NCBI GenBank assembly: GCA_964520785.1
Contig: CAZFQG010000107.1
Coordinates: forward strand, 1 to 21,841
Length of the DNA: 21,841 nt
From: CAZFQG01 sp964520785
GTDB lineage: Bacteria; Planctomycetota; Planctomycetia; Pirellulales; Thermoguttaceae
Direction of reading: 5' to 3'
Shown here: positions 1-7,665 of the stretch, in pieces
How the letters are laid out: each line of letters starts with the position of its first letter
Position numbering within the stretch: position 1 is the first letter of the stretch
Notes under the pieces: generated by a model
What the model was told of the DNA's origin: nothing
What the model saw: only the letters and a program-made list of their open reading frames with translations
Database searches by the model: none
Program-made: the position numbers and the translations under genes

Positions 1-660
1 GACCCCGGGAACCGCAAAACGGCTGAATTCCAAACGACCTTCGCGGACGCCCAGCAATACGTGTTTTCGTCGACCGGTGTCGGTTCAGGCGCGTGGATTG
101 CATTGGGCGGAGACCCGTTGGGTCCGGATCAGACCGCGGTCCCGGCGTTCGCGGTCTCGGTCGACGGCGACGTGATCAACTACGAAATCGCGATGCGTCC
201 CTACGACTACTTCAACCGGAACGATCCCCCGTCCTCGACGGTACTCACGCTCGGCACCGGCATGGTTATCGGCTTGGATGTCGTCATCGATTCGCGGACG
301 AGCGCGGGGGGATTCGGAATGCTCTGCGAGAACACGATGGCGGGTAAATGGCACTTGGCGGAGCAAATCCAAAGGTACACGCTCGTCGGCCAGTCCGGCG
401 TTCTCGACGGGGACCTGAACGGCGATGGAATGGTCGGCAGTGCCGACTTGGACATCGTCCGCGCCAATTGGGGACAATCGGTCGAGGCCGGGTGTCTCTC
501 GTGCGGCGATCCCTCGGGCGACGGCACGGTCGGCAGTGCCGACCTCGATATCGTCCGCGCCAACTGGGGTCGGACCGCCGCCGCGGCGGCGATCCCGGAA
601 CCAGGCACGGCCATGTTGCTCCTGGTTGCCGCGGCGCTCTTCGTATTGCGGCGGCGATAA
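1..660 (+). CDS. Secreted dockerin-repeat/PEP-CTERM protein, 3' part only
   Basis: The frame is open from the first base, so the gene begins outside the window; the GTG at 61 is probably internal. The visible 219 codons end in TAA. Two dockerin-type-I-like calcium-binding repeats lie at about 412-474 and 505-567. Each has a DxNxDG/DPSGDG-type loop followed by the shared string VGSADLDIVRANWG, and the two copies are nearly identical at the DNA level. A PEP-CTERM tail follows: the motif IPEPGTA, a hydrophobic stretch and a terminal RRR. In known systems this tail directs export and sorting by an exosortase, and dockerin repeats bind cohesin-like partners or act as calcium-folded spacers. The upstream part is beta-rich and not recognised. 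The protein is probably surface-exposed or secreted; its activity cannot be told from this fragment. Confidence 0.85.
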   Translation, partial: DPGNRKTAEFQTTFADAQQYVFSSTGVGSGAWIALGGDPLGPDQTAVPAFAVSVDGDVINYEIAMRPYDYFNRNDPPSSTVLTLGTGMVIGLDVVIDSRTSAGGFGMLCENTMAGKWHLAEQIQRYTLVGQSGVLDGDLNGDGMVGSADLDIVRANWGQSVEAGCLSCGDPSGDGTVGSADLDIVRANWGRTAAAAAIPEPGTAMLLLVAAALFVLRRR

Positions 661-822
661 CCGCAATACTTCGCTTGCATTTTAGGAATCGAATTTACTC
701 CCCGTACGATAGCGGCGTCACGACCTGAACCAAGCCAAAACGGGTGGTTGTGCCGCCGCTTTCGGGGTGTCAGTGCCTTTTTTCTGAAATACGTGTTCCT
801 GTCGGGGGACGAGCGGGAGTCC

Positions 823-932
823 TAGTGCTTTGTCAAACGGTGGGCATTGGGGTTGATGTCTCGGTTTCGTCCGGGCGATCGCGGTACTTCGGCGCGCTGT
901 CAAACCAACTTCTTGGTGTTGACAGAGCACTA
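823..932. mobile_element. MITE-like 110-bp element with terminal inverted repeats
   Basis: The left end (823-838) reads TAGTGCTTTGTCAAAC. The right end (918-932), read on the opposite strand, is TAGTGCTCTGTCAAC, so the termini are inverted copies with one mismatch and one indel. Both ends carry TA, as expected for elements that insert at TA. The right half (897-925) also folds into a hairpin, CTGTCAA...TTGACAG. No ORF of transposase size lies between the ends, so if mobile it is non-autonomous. The IS family supplying the transposase is not identified. Confidence 0.5.
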
Positions 933-1068
933 CCCTCTGAACCGATGAGATGGCGTACAGTTTCTTTGGGGTGATCTTCGCCTTGGACAGCAACCGGTGA
1001 AGATGCAAGAATACCTTCGGGTTCGTTCGGTCATCATTTTTTCTGCGTTCGATCGTGTCCCAAGTCAT
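933..1068 (-). pseudogene. Short minus-strand coding remnant abutting the MITE-like element
   Basis: Read from an ATG at 1068 leftwards, about 45 codons have ordinary GC-rich codon choice and a basic, helical-looking product containing the string LHRLLSKAKITPKKLYAI. The sense then appears to be lost exactly where the inverted-repeat element begins (932). The frame stays open to 718 only as low-quality sequence. This may be the end of an old transposase or other basic protein broken by the insertion; I do not recognise the family. The rest of the 661-1110 interval (661-822 and 1069-1110) holds no supportable gene or clear promoter. Confidence 0.3.
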
Positions 1069-1085
1069 CCGACCCGAATAAGACG

Positions 1086-1128
1086 TGAGCCTCTCAGACG
1101 GTGAAGATTCATGAGTCCCTCAGACGGT
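1086..1128 (+). repeat. 17-nt near-duplicate at the cusB start, 26 nt apart
   Basis: A 17-base block beginning TGAG at 1086 recurs at 1112 with 15 of 17 bases identical (TGAGCCTCTCAGACGGT and TGAGTCCCTCAGACGGT). The second copy overlaps codons 1-6 of the adaptor gene. The first begins one base after a possible GTG at 1085, which opens a nine-codon reading frame ending in the TGA that overlaps the adaptor's ATG. The 26-nt offset is not a multiple of three, so it is not a simple in-frame duplication of the N-terminus. Confidence 0.5.
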
Positions 1129-3144
1129 ACGGCTCAGAAGCCGGACCGACACACTAAACCGAATTCCGTACGGCCTTCGACCTCATGGAAATCACGATTC
1201 CGACGGTTTCTTCCTTGGATCGTTGGTCTCCTGTTGATCCTAAGTGTCGGCGTCGTTTTGGCTTATTTGGCGTTTCAGCCGCGAGGAGCGAATGACGTCG
1301 AAAACCAAGTGGAGAAATCCACTCGGTGGACCTGTTCCATGCATCCCCAGATCAATCTACCCAAACCGGGTCAGTGTCCAATCTGTTTCATGGACCTGAT
1401 TCCGCTCGAGGAGGAGTCGGGAGGGGATGAGAGCCCGCGACGCCTGACGATGTCTGCCCGAGCGGCTGCGCTGGCGGACATCCAAACGTCTCCGGTTGAG
1501 CGGAAATACGCCACGGCAAGAGTCCGGATGGTCGGCAAAATCGTCGCGGATGAGACCCGCATGGCCGACATTACGGCGTGGGTCGGAGGGCGGTTGGATC
1601 GGCTTTTCGTCGATTACACGGGCACTACCGTTCGTAAGGGGGACCATCTGGTTTCGCTCTACAGTCCCGACCTGATCGTGGCCCAGACGGAGTATCTGCG
1701 GAGCATCGAAAGCGCTGAACGAGCCAGCCGTCTCGATCCGAAACTGGCCGAGTCTCAACTGCAAAGCGCGGAAGAAAAACTTCGGCTGATGGGTTTGCTC
1801 CCCAGGCAAATCGAAGAGATCCGGGAACGTGGTACGCCGAGCGACCATTTGACGGTCTATTCGCCAATCGGCGGGATCGTGATGGAAAAACATGCCAACG
1901 AAGGGGCGTACGTCGCGACCGGAACGAGAATATACACGGTCGCCGAACTTTCCGTCGTCTGGGTGTATTTGCACGCTTACGAATCGGATTTGCCTTGGCT
2001 GCGTTACGGCCAGCGCGTCGAATTCACGACCGAGAGCCGCCCCGGTGAGGTTTTCGAAGGTCGGATTGCGTTTATCGACCCGGTTCTCGACGAGAAAACG
2101 CGAACCGTTCGGGTCCGCGTGAACGTGGCGAACGCCGACGGGACGCTCAAGCCGGGGATGTTCGTCCGTGCCGTCGTCCAAGGCCGGCTAGACGCGTCCG
2201 GCGATATTTTCGACCCCCTTCTCGCCGGAAAATGGATATGCCCCATGCATCCCGAGATCGTCAAGGAAGCATCCGACGATTGCGGGATTTGCGGGATGGA
2301 ATTGGTTCCGGCGGCGGAATTGGGCTACTCGGTCGCGGCGGAGACGGCCGGGCCGGCATTGGTGATTCCGGCTACCGCCCCCCTGATCACCGGCAAACGG
2401 GCCGTCGTCTATGTCGCGGTCCCGGATACCGACCGCCCAGCGTTCGAGGGACGCGAGGTAATCTTGGGTCCGAGAGCGGGCGATGAATACGTCGTTCGGC
2501 GGGGATTGAACGAGGGGGAGCGAGTGGTCACCAACGGGAACTTCAAACTGGACAGTGCGCTGCAGATTCGTGCCAAACCGAGCATGATGAATCCGCCCGA
2601 GGAAAAGGACCGATTGGCGGAGGGCGCCGAACCGCTTGACGTGCCCGCGGCGTTTCGCGCCGAACTCAATCCGATTTACGAGGCATACCTGGAGGCGCAC
2701 ACGGCTCTGGCGGACGATCGCCCGGCCGAAGCGTCGGCCGCCTTCGCCGGGATGAAACAGGTCCTCGACGCATTCCAGGCGGGAGATATCTCGGCCAAAA
2801 CCCGGAACGGTTGGAGAGAGATTCGTGAGGCGCTCGCGACGGCGCTGCGCGACCTCGACGGAGAGACCGACATCGAGATGATCCGGACCCGATTCGAGCC
2901 TTTGTCCGAAGGCATCCTCGAACTGGCGGGCCGGTTCGGCCACGCACGCAAAGACGCTCTTCACCGCGCGTTCTGTCCCATGGCGTTCGAGAACCGGGGG
3001 GCCGCGTGGCTCCAATCGGGCGAGACGATCTCGAATCCCTACTTCGGCCACGCCATGCTTCGCTGCGGCGAGATTCAAGAGACGTTCGCTCCGGCAGGTG
3101 CCGTGGATTCCGATGATGAATCGGAGGGAGGCGATGGCGGATAG
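1111..3144 (+). CDS. cusB: CusB-like periplasmic adaptor of a metal RND efflux pump, with two metal-binding motifs and a DUF3347-like tail
   Basis: This 677-residue membrane-fusion protein would link the inner-membrane RND pump to the outer-membrane channel. A positively charged N-terminus and one helix (residues 33-55) anchor it. A heavy-metal-binding motif follows at 73-98 (WTCSMHP ... CPICFMDLIP). Residues 110-360 are the adaptor core, with lipoyl/hairpin segments and a beta-barrel ending near GTLKPGMFVRA. A second motif (WICPMHPEI ... CGICGMELVP) sits at 375-400, between the barrel and the membrane-proximal domain (405-490). The C-terminus (about 511-660) resembles DUF3347 and ends in FCPMAFENRG (621-630) and a further Cys (652), typical of copper-associated proteins. 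It is longer than E. coli CusB (about 400 residues). The first motif has Phe where Gly is usual. The gene overlaps the pump gene by 11 bases. Cu/Ag specificity is inferred. Confidence 0.88.
   Translation: MSPSDGTAQKPDRHTKPNSVRPSTSWKSRFRRFLPWIVGLLLILSVGVVLAYLAFQPRGANDVENQVEKSTRWTCSMHPQINLPKPGQCPICFMDLIPLEEESGGDESPRRLTMSARAAALADIQTSPVERKYATARVRMVGKIVADETRMADITAWVGGRLDRLFVDYTGTTVRKGDHLVSLYSPDLIVAQTEYLRSIESAERASRLDPKLAESQLQSAEEKLRLMGLLPRQIEEIRERGTPSDHLTVYSPIGGIVMEKHANEGAYVATGTRIYTVAELSVVWVYLHAYESDLPWLRYGQRVEFTTESRPGEVFEGRIAFIDPVLDEKTRTVRVRVNVANADGTLKPGMFVRAVVQGRLDASGDIFDPLLAGKWICPMHPEIVKEASDDCGICGMELVPAAELGYSVAAETAGPALVIPATAPLITGKRAVVYVAVPDTDRPAFEGREVILGPRAGDEYVVRRGLNEGERVVTNGNFKLDSALQIRAKPSMMNPPEEKDRLAEGAEPLDVPAAFRAELNPIYEAYLEAHTALADDRPAEASAAFAGMKQVLDAFQAGDISAKTRNGWREIREALATALRDLDGETDIEMIRTRFEPLSEGILELAGRFGHARKDALHRAFCPMAFENRGAAWLQSGETISNPYFGHAMLRCGEIQETFAPAGAVDSDDESEGGDGG
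3123..3131 (+). promoter_or_regulatory. Strong ribosome binding site deciding the pump start
   Basis: GGAGGGAGG lies inside the 3' end of the adaptor gene, with its GGAGG core six bases before the ATG at 3134. Upstream in-frame ATGs at 3098, 3113 and 3116 have no comparable site, so 3134 is preferred. The overlap suggests translational coupling of adaptor and pump. Confidence 0.65.
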
Positions 3145-6100
3145 TCCCTCGCGCGATATTATCGGCCGGGGCGTCGACGGTGTTCTCCGGTTCTGCCTGG
3201 AGAATAAGCTGATCGTCCTGCTGCTGCTTCTGGCGATCGTGGGGTGGGCCCTGATGGTCATGCCGTTCGACTATGAGATCGGCTTTCTGCCGCGAGAGCC
3301 CGTTCCGGTAGACGCCATTCCCGACATCGGAGAAAACCAACAGATCGTCTTCACCGAGTGGCCGGGCCGATCTCCACAGGACGTGGAAGATCAGATCACC
3401 TATCCGCTGACGGTCTCCCTCTTGGGTGTTCCGGGCGTGAAGACGATCCGCAGTCACTCGTACTTCGGGTTTTCCAGCGTTTACGTCGTTTTCGACGAAA
3501 ATGTCGACTTCTACTGGTCCCGCTCCCGTATCCTTGAACGGCTTAGCGTGGCCCGGAAGGAGTTGCCGGAGGGGGTCACCCCGGCATTGGGGCCGGACGC
3601 GACGGCGCTGGGGCAAATCTTCTGGTATACGCTCGAAGGTAGGAATCCCGAAACGGGCGAGCCGGCCGGCGGGTGGGACCTGGACGAGTTGCGTTCGATT
3701 CAAGATTGGACCGTTCGCTATGGGCTCCAGGCGGCCGAAGGCGTCAGCGAAGTCGCGTCGGTCGGAGGATTCGTCCGCGAATACCAGATCGACGTCGACC
3801 CGGACGCGATGCGGGTCTACGGCGTCCGGCTTTCGGAGATATACAACGCCGTCCGTAATTCGAACGTGGACGTCGGGGCACGAACGATCGAAGTCAACCG
3901 CGTCGAATACGTGATTCGCGGTCTCGGGTTTTTGAAGAGTGTTGAAGATATCGAAAAGACGGTCGTGAAGTCGAACGACAACGTACCGGTTTATCTGGAG
4001 AACATCGCACGGATAACTACCGGCCCCGCTCTCCGCCGCGGGGCGCTTGATAAAGGGGGGGCGGAGGCTGTCGGGGGCGTGGTCGTGGTCCGCTACGGTG
4101 AGAACCCGCTGGAGACGATCGGGAACGTCAAGAACAAGATCGATGAAATCGCTCCGGGGCTCCCGGAAAAGACGCTCTCCGACGGCAGCACATCGAAGGT
4201 GACGATTGTTCCCTTCTACGACCGAACGGAGTTGATCCACGAGACGCTGGGGACTCTCCGCCGGGCCCTGACGGAGGAAATCCTCGTTACGCTCATCGTC
4301 GTCGTCGTGATGGTGATGCATCTGCGGTCCTCGCTGCTGGTCTCGGCGCTGTTGCCGCTGGCGGTGATGCTCGCCTTCATCGCGATGAAGATATTCGGGG
4401 TCGACTCGAACATCATGTCCCTTTCCGGAATCGCCATCGCCATCGGGACGATGGTCGACGTGGGAATCATCCTGTGCGAGAACATCCTCCGGCATCTCGA
4501 CGAGGCGGAGCCCGACGAAAGCCGTTTGGAGCTGATATTCCGCGCGTCGAGCGAAGTGGGCCGGCCGGTCTTGACGGCGATTCTGACGACCGTGATCAGC
4601 TTTCTGCCGGTCTTCGCCATGGTCGGCCAGGAGGGAAGGCTCTTCCGGCCCTTGGCATTCACGAAGACCTTCGCCCTGATCGCCTCCGTCGTCGTGGCGC
4701 TGGTGTTGATTCCGCCGATCGCCCACATCCTCTTCGGCATGAAGGTGAACCGTCGCTGGATGCGGTTCGCGTTCGCCGCTCTGTTGGTCGTCTCCGCGGC
4801 GGGAATCGCGTGGTGGTTCGGCGCGGTTCTATTAGGAATCGCGATGCTATCGTGGGCTCTGTGCATCGTCGCGACGGATTTCGTGCCGCCGCGGTTCTCG
4901 GCCTGGACGCCGCATGCCGCCGGCGCGATCGCCGTCGTACTCGTTCTCTTCATCCTGACGGAGCACTGGGTGCCGCTGGGACCGGAAAAGGGCATCGTCC
5001 GGAACCTCATCTTCGTCGGAACTCTCATCGGAAGCGTCTTGGGCGGGTTCCTGCTGTTCCTGCGGGCATACGAGCCGCTCCTGCGATTCTTCCTCGCTCA
5101 CAAAGGCGTCTTCTACCTGATGCCGATCTCCAGCGTCCTCTTGGGATTGAGCGTCTGGCTTGGGTTCGACACGACGTTTTACGTCATCCCGTGGACGGCT
5201 TCGCGGGTCGGTATTTCCTCCGAGGCGATCCGGGGAAATCCCGCGTGGGTGTGGGCTCGCCACGCGTTTCCGGGCCTGGGAAAAGAATTCATGCCTCCGC
5301 TGGACGAGGGTTCGTACCTGCTGATGCCGACGACCATGCCCCACGCATCGATCGGTGAGGCAATGGACGTCCTCTCCAAGCAGGACATGGCGATTACCGC
5401 GATTCCGGAGGTTGAAACGGCGGTCGGCAAGATCGGTCGAGTCGACAGCCCGCTCGATCCGGCTCCCATTTCAATGGTCGAGACGATTATCACCTACAAA
5501 CCGGAATACCTCGTTGATGACGACGGCAGGCGGCGGACGTTCCGGCACGATTCGACGCAAAACGACCTCTTCCGCGACGACCGGGGCAACCCAGTGCCGG
5601 CGTTCGACGGACAATCCTATACCGTCCGCGGCAGGTTCGTGCGGGACGACGAAGGCAATCTCATTCCCGATCCGGACGGGATGGTCTTTCGCCTGTGGCG
5701 GCCGGCGCTCGATCCGGAACTCAATCCGGGTCGCGACGCCTGGCACGGCGTCAACGAGCCGGACGATATTTGGGACTTGATCGTCGACGCGGCGGAAATC
5801 CCCGGGACGACGTCGGCCCCGCGACTCCAGCCGATCGCCGCGCGGCTGGTAATGCTGCAAACAGGCGTCCGGGCCCCGATGGCGGTGCGTATTTTGGGAG
5901 ACGACCTGAAAAAGATCGAACAAGTCGGGTTCGCCGTGGAGGAACTGCTTAAGGAAGTCCCGGGCGTGGAACCGGAAGCCGTCGTCGCGGATCGGATCGT
6001 CGGCAAGCCCTACCTGGAAATCGACATCGATCGCCGGGAGATCGCGCGATACGGCATGAGCATCCGCGACGTGCAAGACGTCATCGAAACGGCGATCGGT

Positions 6101-7087
6101 GGTCGGAAGATCACCACGACCGTCGAAGGGCGAGAGCGGTACCCGGTCCGCGTTCGATATCTTCGCGAACTCCGCGACACGATCGAATCGCTCCAGGGAA
6201 TCCTCGTCTCCAGCGCCGGAGGAACGCAGATTCCCTTGGGCGAGGTGGCCGAGGTTCGCTATGTCCAGGGGCCGCAAGCGATCAAGTCGGAAGATACTCG
6301 CCTGGTCGGATACGTCATCTTCGATAAGAAATCGGGCTACGGCGAGGTGGACGTCGTGGAACGGGCCCGGGCATTTTTGGATCGGAAAATCGCCGACGGA
6401 GAACTGGTCCTTCCGCCGGGGACGAGCCGGCCGACGTTCATCGGAAGTTATCAGAACCAGGTCCGCTCCGCGAAGACCCTGGCCGTGGTAGTTCCCCTTG
6501 CGCTGTTCTTGATTTTCATCATCCTCTATCTACAATTCCGCGCGGTTTCAACGACGTTGTTGATTTTCATGGGCGTGTTCATCGCCTCCTCGGGCGGGTT
6601 CATCATGTTGGGCCTGTATTCGACGGATTGGTTTTTGAATTTCTCCGTTTTCGGCTCGTCGATGCGCGAGCTGTTTCAGGTCCAGCCCTTCAACCTGAGT
6701 GTCGCGGTCTGGGTCGGTTTTATCGCCCTTTTGGGAATCGCGACGGACGACGGCATGGTCGTGGCATCGTACCTGGACGAATCGTTTCGCAAACGAGAAC
6801 CCGAAACGAAGCAGGAAATCCGTGAGGCGACCGTCCGCGCCGGATTGCGCCGAATCCGCCCCTGCCTGATGACCACGGCGACGACCATTTTGGCCCTGAT
6901 TCCGGTCCTCACCAGCACCGGCCGCGGGTCGGACGTCATGGTACCGATGGCGATTCCCTCCTTCGGCGGCATGACGATCGCGATCATGACGTTGTTTTTC
7001 GTTCCCGTCACCTATTGTCTGGTTCGAGAATGGAAATTGCAGGTCAGGAGAAAACTTGCCCAAGTGTCGCAAGACTTGGCGAAGTGA
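3134..7087 (+). CDS. cusA: CusA-like heavy-metal RND efflux pump, enlarged
   Basis: This inner-membrane proton-driven pump (1317 residues from ATG 3134) would export metal through the CusB/CusC partners. Family marks are the N-terminal helix, the VPVDAIPDIGENQ region, the TM4 motif AIAIGTMVDVGIILCEN with a likely proton-relay Asp near residue 442, the KEFMPPLDEGSYLLMPTT block near 717, and SPLDPAPISMVET. The TM4 motif is closer to the monovalent Cu/Ag (CusA) type than to CzcA. E. coli CusA has about 1047 residues. The extra length includes about 120 hydrophobic residues (roughly 536-655) that may add three or four helices, and a hydrophilic segment near 795-880. By eye, the Met aligned with E. 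coli M573 is kept (MLQTGVRAP), but those aligned with M623 and M672 are not, so specificity could differ. Confidence 0.9.
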   Translation: MADSPSRDIIGRGVDGVLRFCLENKLIVLLLLLAIVGWALMVMPFDYEIGFLPREPVPVDAIPDIGENQQIVFTEWPGRSPQDVEDQITYPLTVSLLGVPGVKTIRSHSYFGFSSVYVVFDENVDFYWSRSRILERLSVARKELPEGVTPALGPDATALGQIFWYTLEGRNPETGEPAGGWDLDELRSIQDWTVRYGLQAAEGVSEVASVGGFVREYQIDVDPDAMRVYGVRLSEIYNAVRNSNVDVGARTIEVNRVEYVIRGLGFLKSVEDIEKTVVKSNDNVPVYLENIARITTGPALRRGALDKGGAEAVGGVVVVRYGENPLETIGNVKNKIDEIAPGLPEKTLSDGSTSKVTIVPFYDRTELIHETLGTLRRALTEEILVTLIVVVVMVMHLRSSLLVSALLPLAVMLAFIAMKIFGVDSNIMSLSGIAIAIGTMVDVGIILCENILRHLDEAEPDESRLELIFRASSEVGRPVLTAILTTVISFLPVFAMVGQEGRLFRPLAFTKTFALIASVVVALVLIPPIAHILFGMKVNRRWMRFAFAALLVVSAAGIAWWFGAVLLGIAMLSWALCIVATDFVPPRFSAWTPHAAGAIAVVLVLFILTEHWVPLGPEKGIVRNLIFVGTLIGSVLGGFLLFLRAYEPLLRFFLAHKGVFYLMPISSVLLGLSVWLGFDTTFYVIPWTASRVGISSEAIRGNPAWVWARHAFPGLGKEFMPPLDEGSYLLMPTTMPHASIGEAMDVLSKQDMAITAIPEVETAVGKIGRVDSPLDPAPISMVETIITYKPEYLVDDDGRRRTFRHDSTQNDLFRDDRGNPVPAFDGQSYTVRGRFVRDDEGNLIPDPDGMVFRLWRPALDPELNPGRDAWHGVNEPDDIWDLIVDAAEIPGTTSAPRLQPIAARLVMLQTGVRAPMAVRILGDDLKKIEQVGFAVEELLKEVPGVEPEAVVADRIVGKPYLEIDIDRREIARYGMSIRDVQDVIETAIGGRKITTTVEGRERYPVRVRYLRELRDTIESLQGILVSSAGGTQIPLGEVAEVRYVQGPQAIKSEDTRLVGYVIFDKKSGYGEVDVVERARAFLDRKIADGELVLPPGTSRPTFIGSYQNQVRSAKTLAVVVPLALFLIFIILYLQFRAVSTTLLIFMGVFIASSGGFIMLGLYSTDWFLNFSVFGSSMRELFQVQPFNLSVAVWVGFIALLGIATDDGMVVASYLDESFRKREPETKQEIREATVRAGLRRIRPCLMTTATTILALIPVLTSTGRGSDVMVPMAIPSFGGMTIAIMTLFFVPVTYCLVREWKLQVRRKLAQVSQDLAK

Positions 7088-7155
7088 AGACAGGGTTATT
7101 TCCCTGCCAGTTTCGAGTCGTGTAAAAGAATTCCAACAGGAAAAGGAGTGAAAAA

Positions 7156-7509
7156 ATGTTCAGATTCCCATTCGCGTTGCCGAGCATACTCATCGCGGTG
7201 ACCATCGTTGTTGCCGGCTGTGGCAAACAAGATACTGTGCCCGCCCCGGATGGGGCGCCGGCGACGGACGGTACCGCGACGTCGGCCGAAGATCCGAAGA
7301 TCGCCGAAGCCCTGGCAAAGCTTGATCCGGCGGACCAGGAATTGGCCAAGAAGCAGAAAACCTGCCCCGTCAGCGGGGAGCCTCTAGGCTCGATGGGAAC
7401 GCCGGTCAAGGTCACGGTCGAGGGCCGAGAGGTCCTCTTGTGCTGCAAGGGCTGCGAGGCGGCGATCCAGGAAGACCCGGACAAGTACCTGGCGGAATTG
7501 CCGGAATAG
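7156..7509 (+). CDS. Small Cys-rich lipoprotein with a YHS/TRASH-like metal-binding motif
   Basis: This 117-residue protein starts with a hydrophobic signal and a lipobox, VVAGC, so it is probably a lipoprotein processed at Cys22. After an Ala/Pro/Asp-rich linker, the C-terminal half has TCPVSGEPLGSMG, then VEGREVLLCCKGCEAAIQED, an arrangement of Cys residues like YHS/TRASH-type metal-binding domains. AAGGAG at 7143-7148 lies seven bases before the ATG. It sits 68 bases after the pump gene and before the outer-membrane channel, which suggests a periplasmic metal-binding accessory, perhaps delivering or buffering the metal in the role CusF plays in E. coli. It shows no sequence likeness to CusF, so that role is inference. 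Confidence 0.75.
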   Translation: MFRFPFALPSILIAVTIVVAGCGKQDTVPAPDGAPATDGTATSAEDPKIAEALAKLDPADQELAKKQKTCPVSGEPLGSMGTPVKVTVEGREVLLCCKGCEAAIQEDPDKYLAELPE

Positions 7510-7602
7510 CCGCGGATCGCCCCGACCGCCTGGGAAGACTTTAGCGGTTTTATGCACGAAGCCGGTCGTGTCATTTTACGGAAGTGCCGCGCCGTGTGAC
7601 GC

Positions 7603-7631
7603 CGATTGAAGGAATGATTCGGATTCAATCG
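7603..7631. promoter_or_regulatory. Perfect 8-bp inverted repeat upstream of the TolC-like gene
   Basis: CGATTGAA (7603-7610) and TTCAATCG (7624-7631) are exact inverted copies separated by 13 bases, giving a centre-to-centre spacing of 21 bases, two helical turns. It lies 35 bases before the channel gene and is followed by GTTTATTC. It could be an operator for a metal regulator or a weak terminator between the lipoprotein and channel genes. The rest of 7510-7665 shows only a feeble stem (7525-7529 with 7544-7548) before TTTT. Confidence 0.35.
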
Positions 7632-7665
7632 TTTATTCATGGTTTAGCGAGGTAAGGGATTACGC

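Noticed and set aside
2666..4726. 686-codon minus-strand open frame
   Set aside because: It lies opposite the adaptor and pump genes. Its product is rich in Arg, His and Asp with no domain, as expected from the antisense of GC-rich codons.
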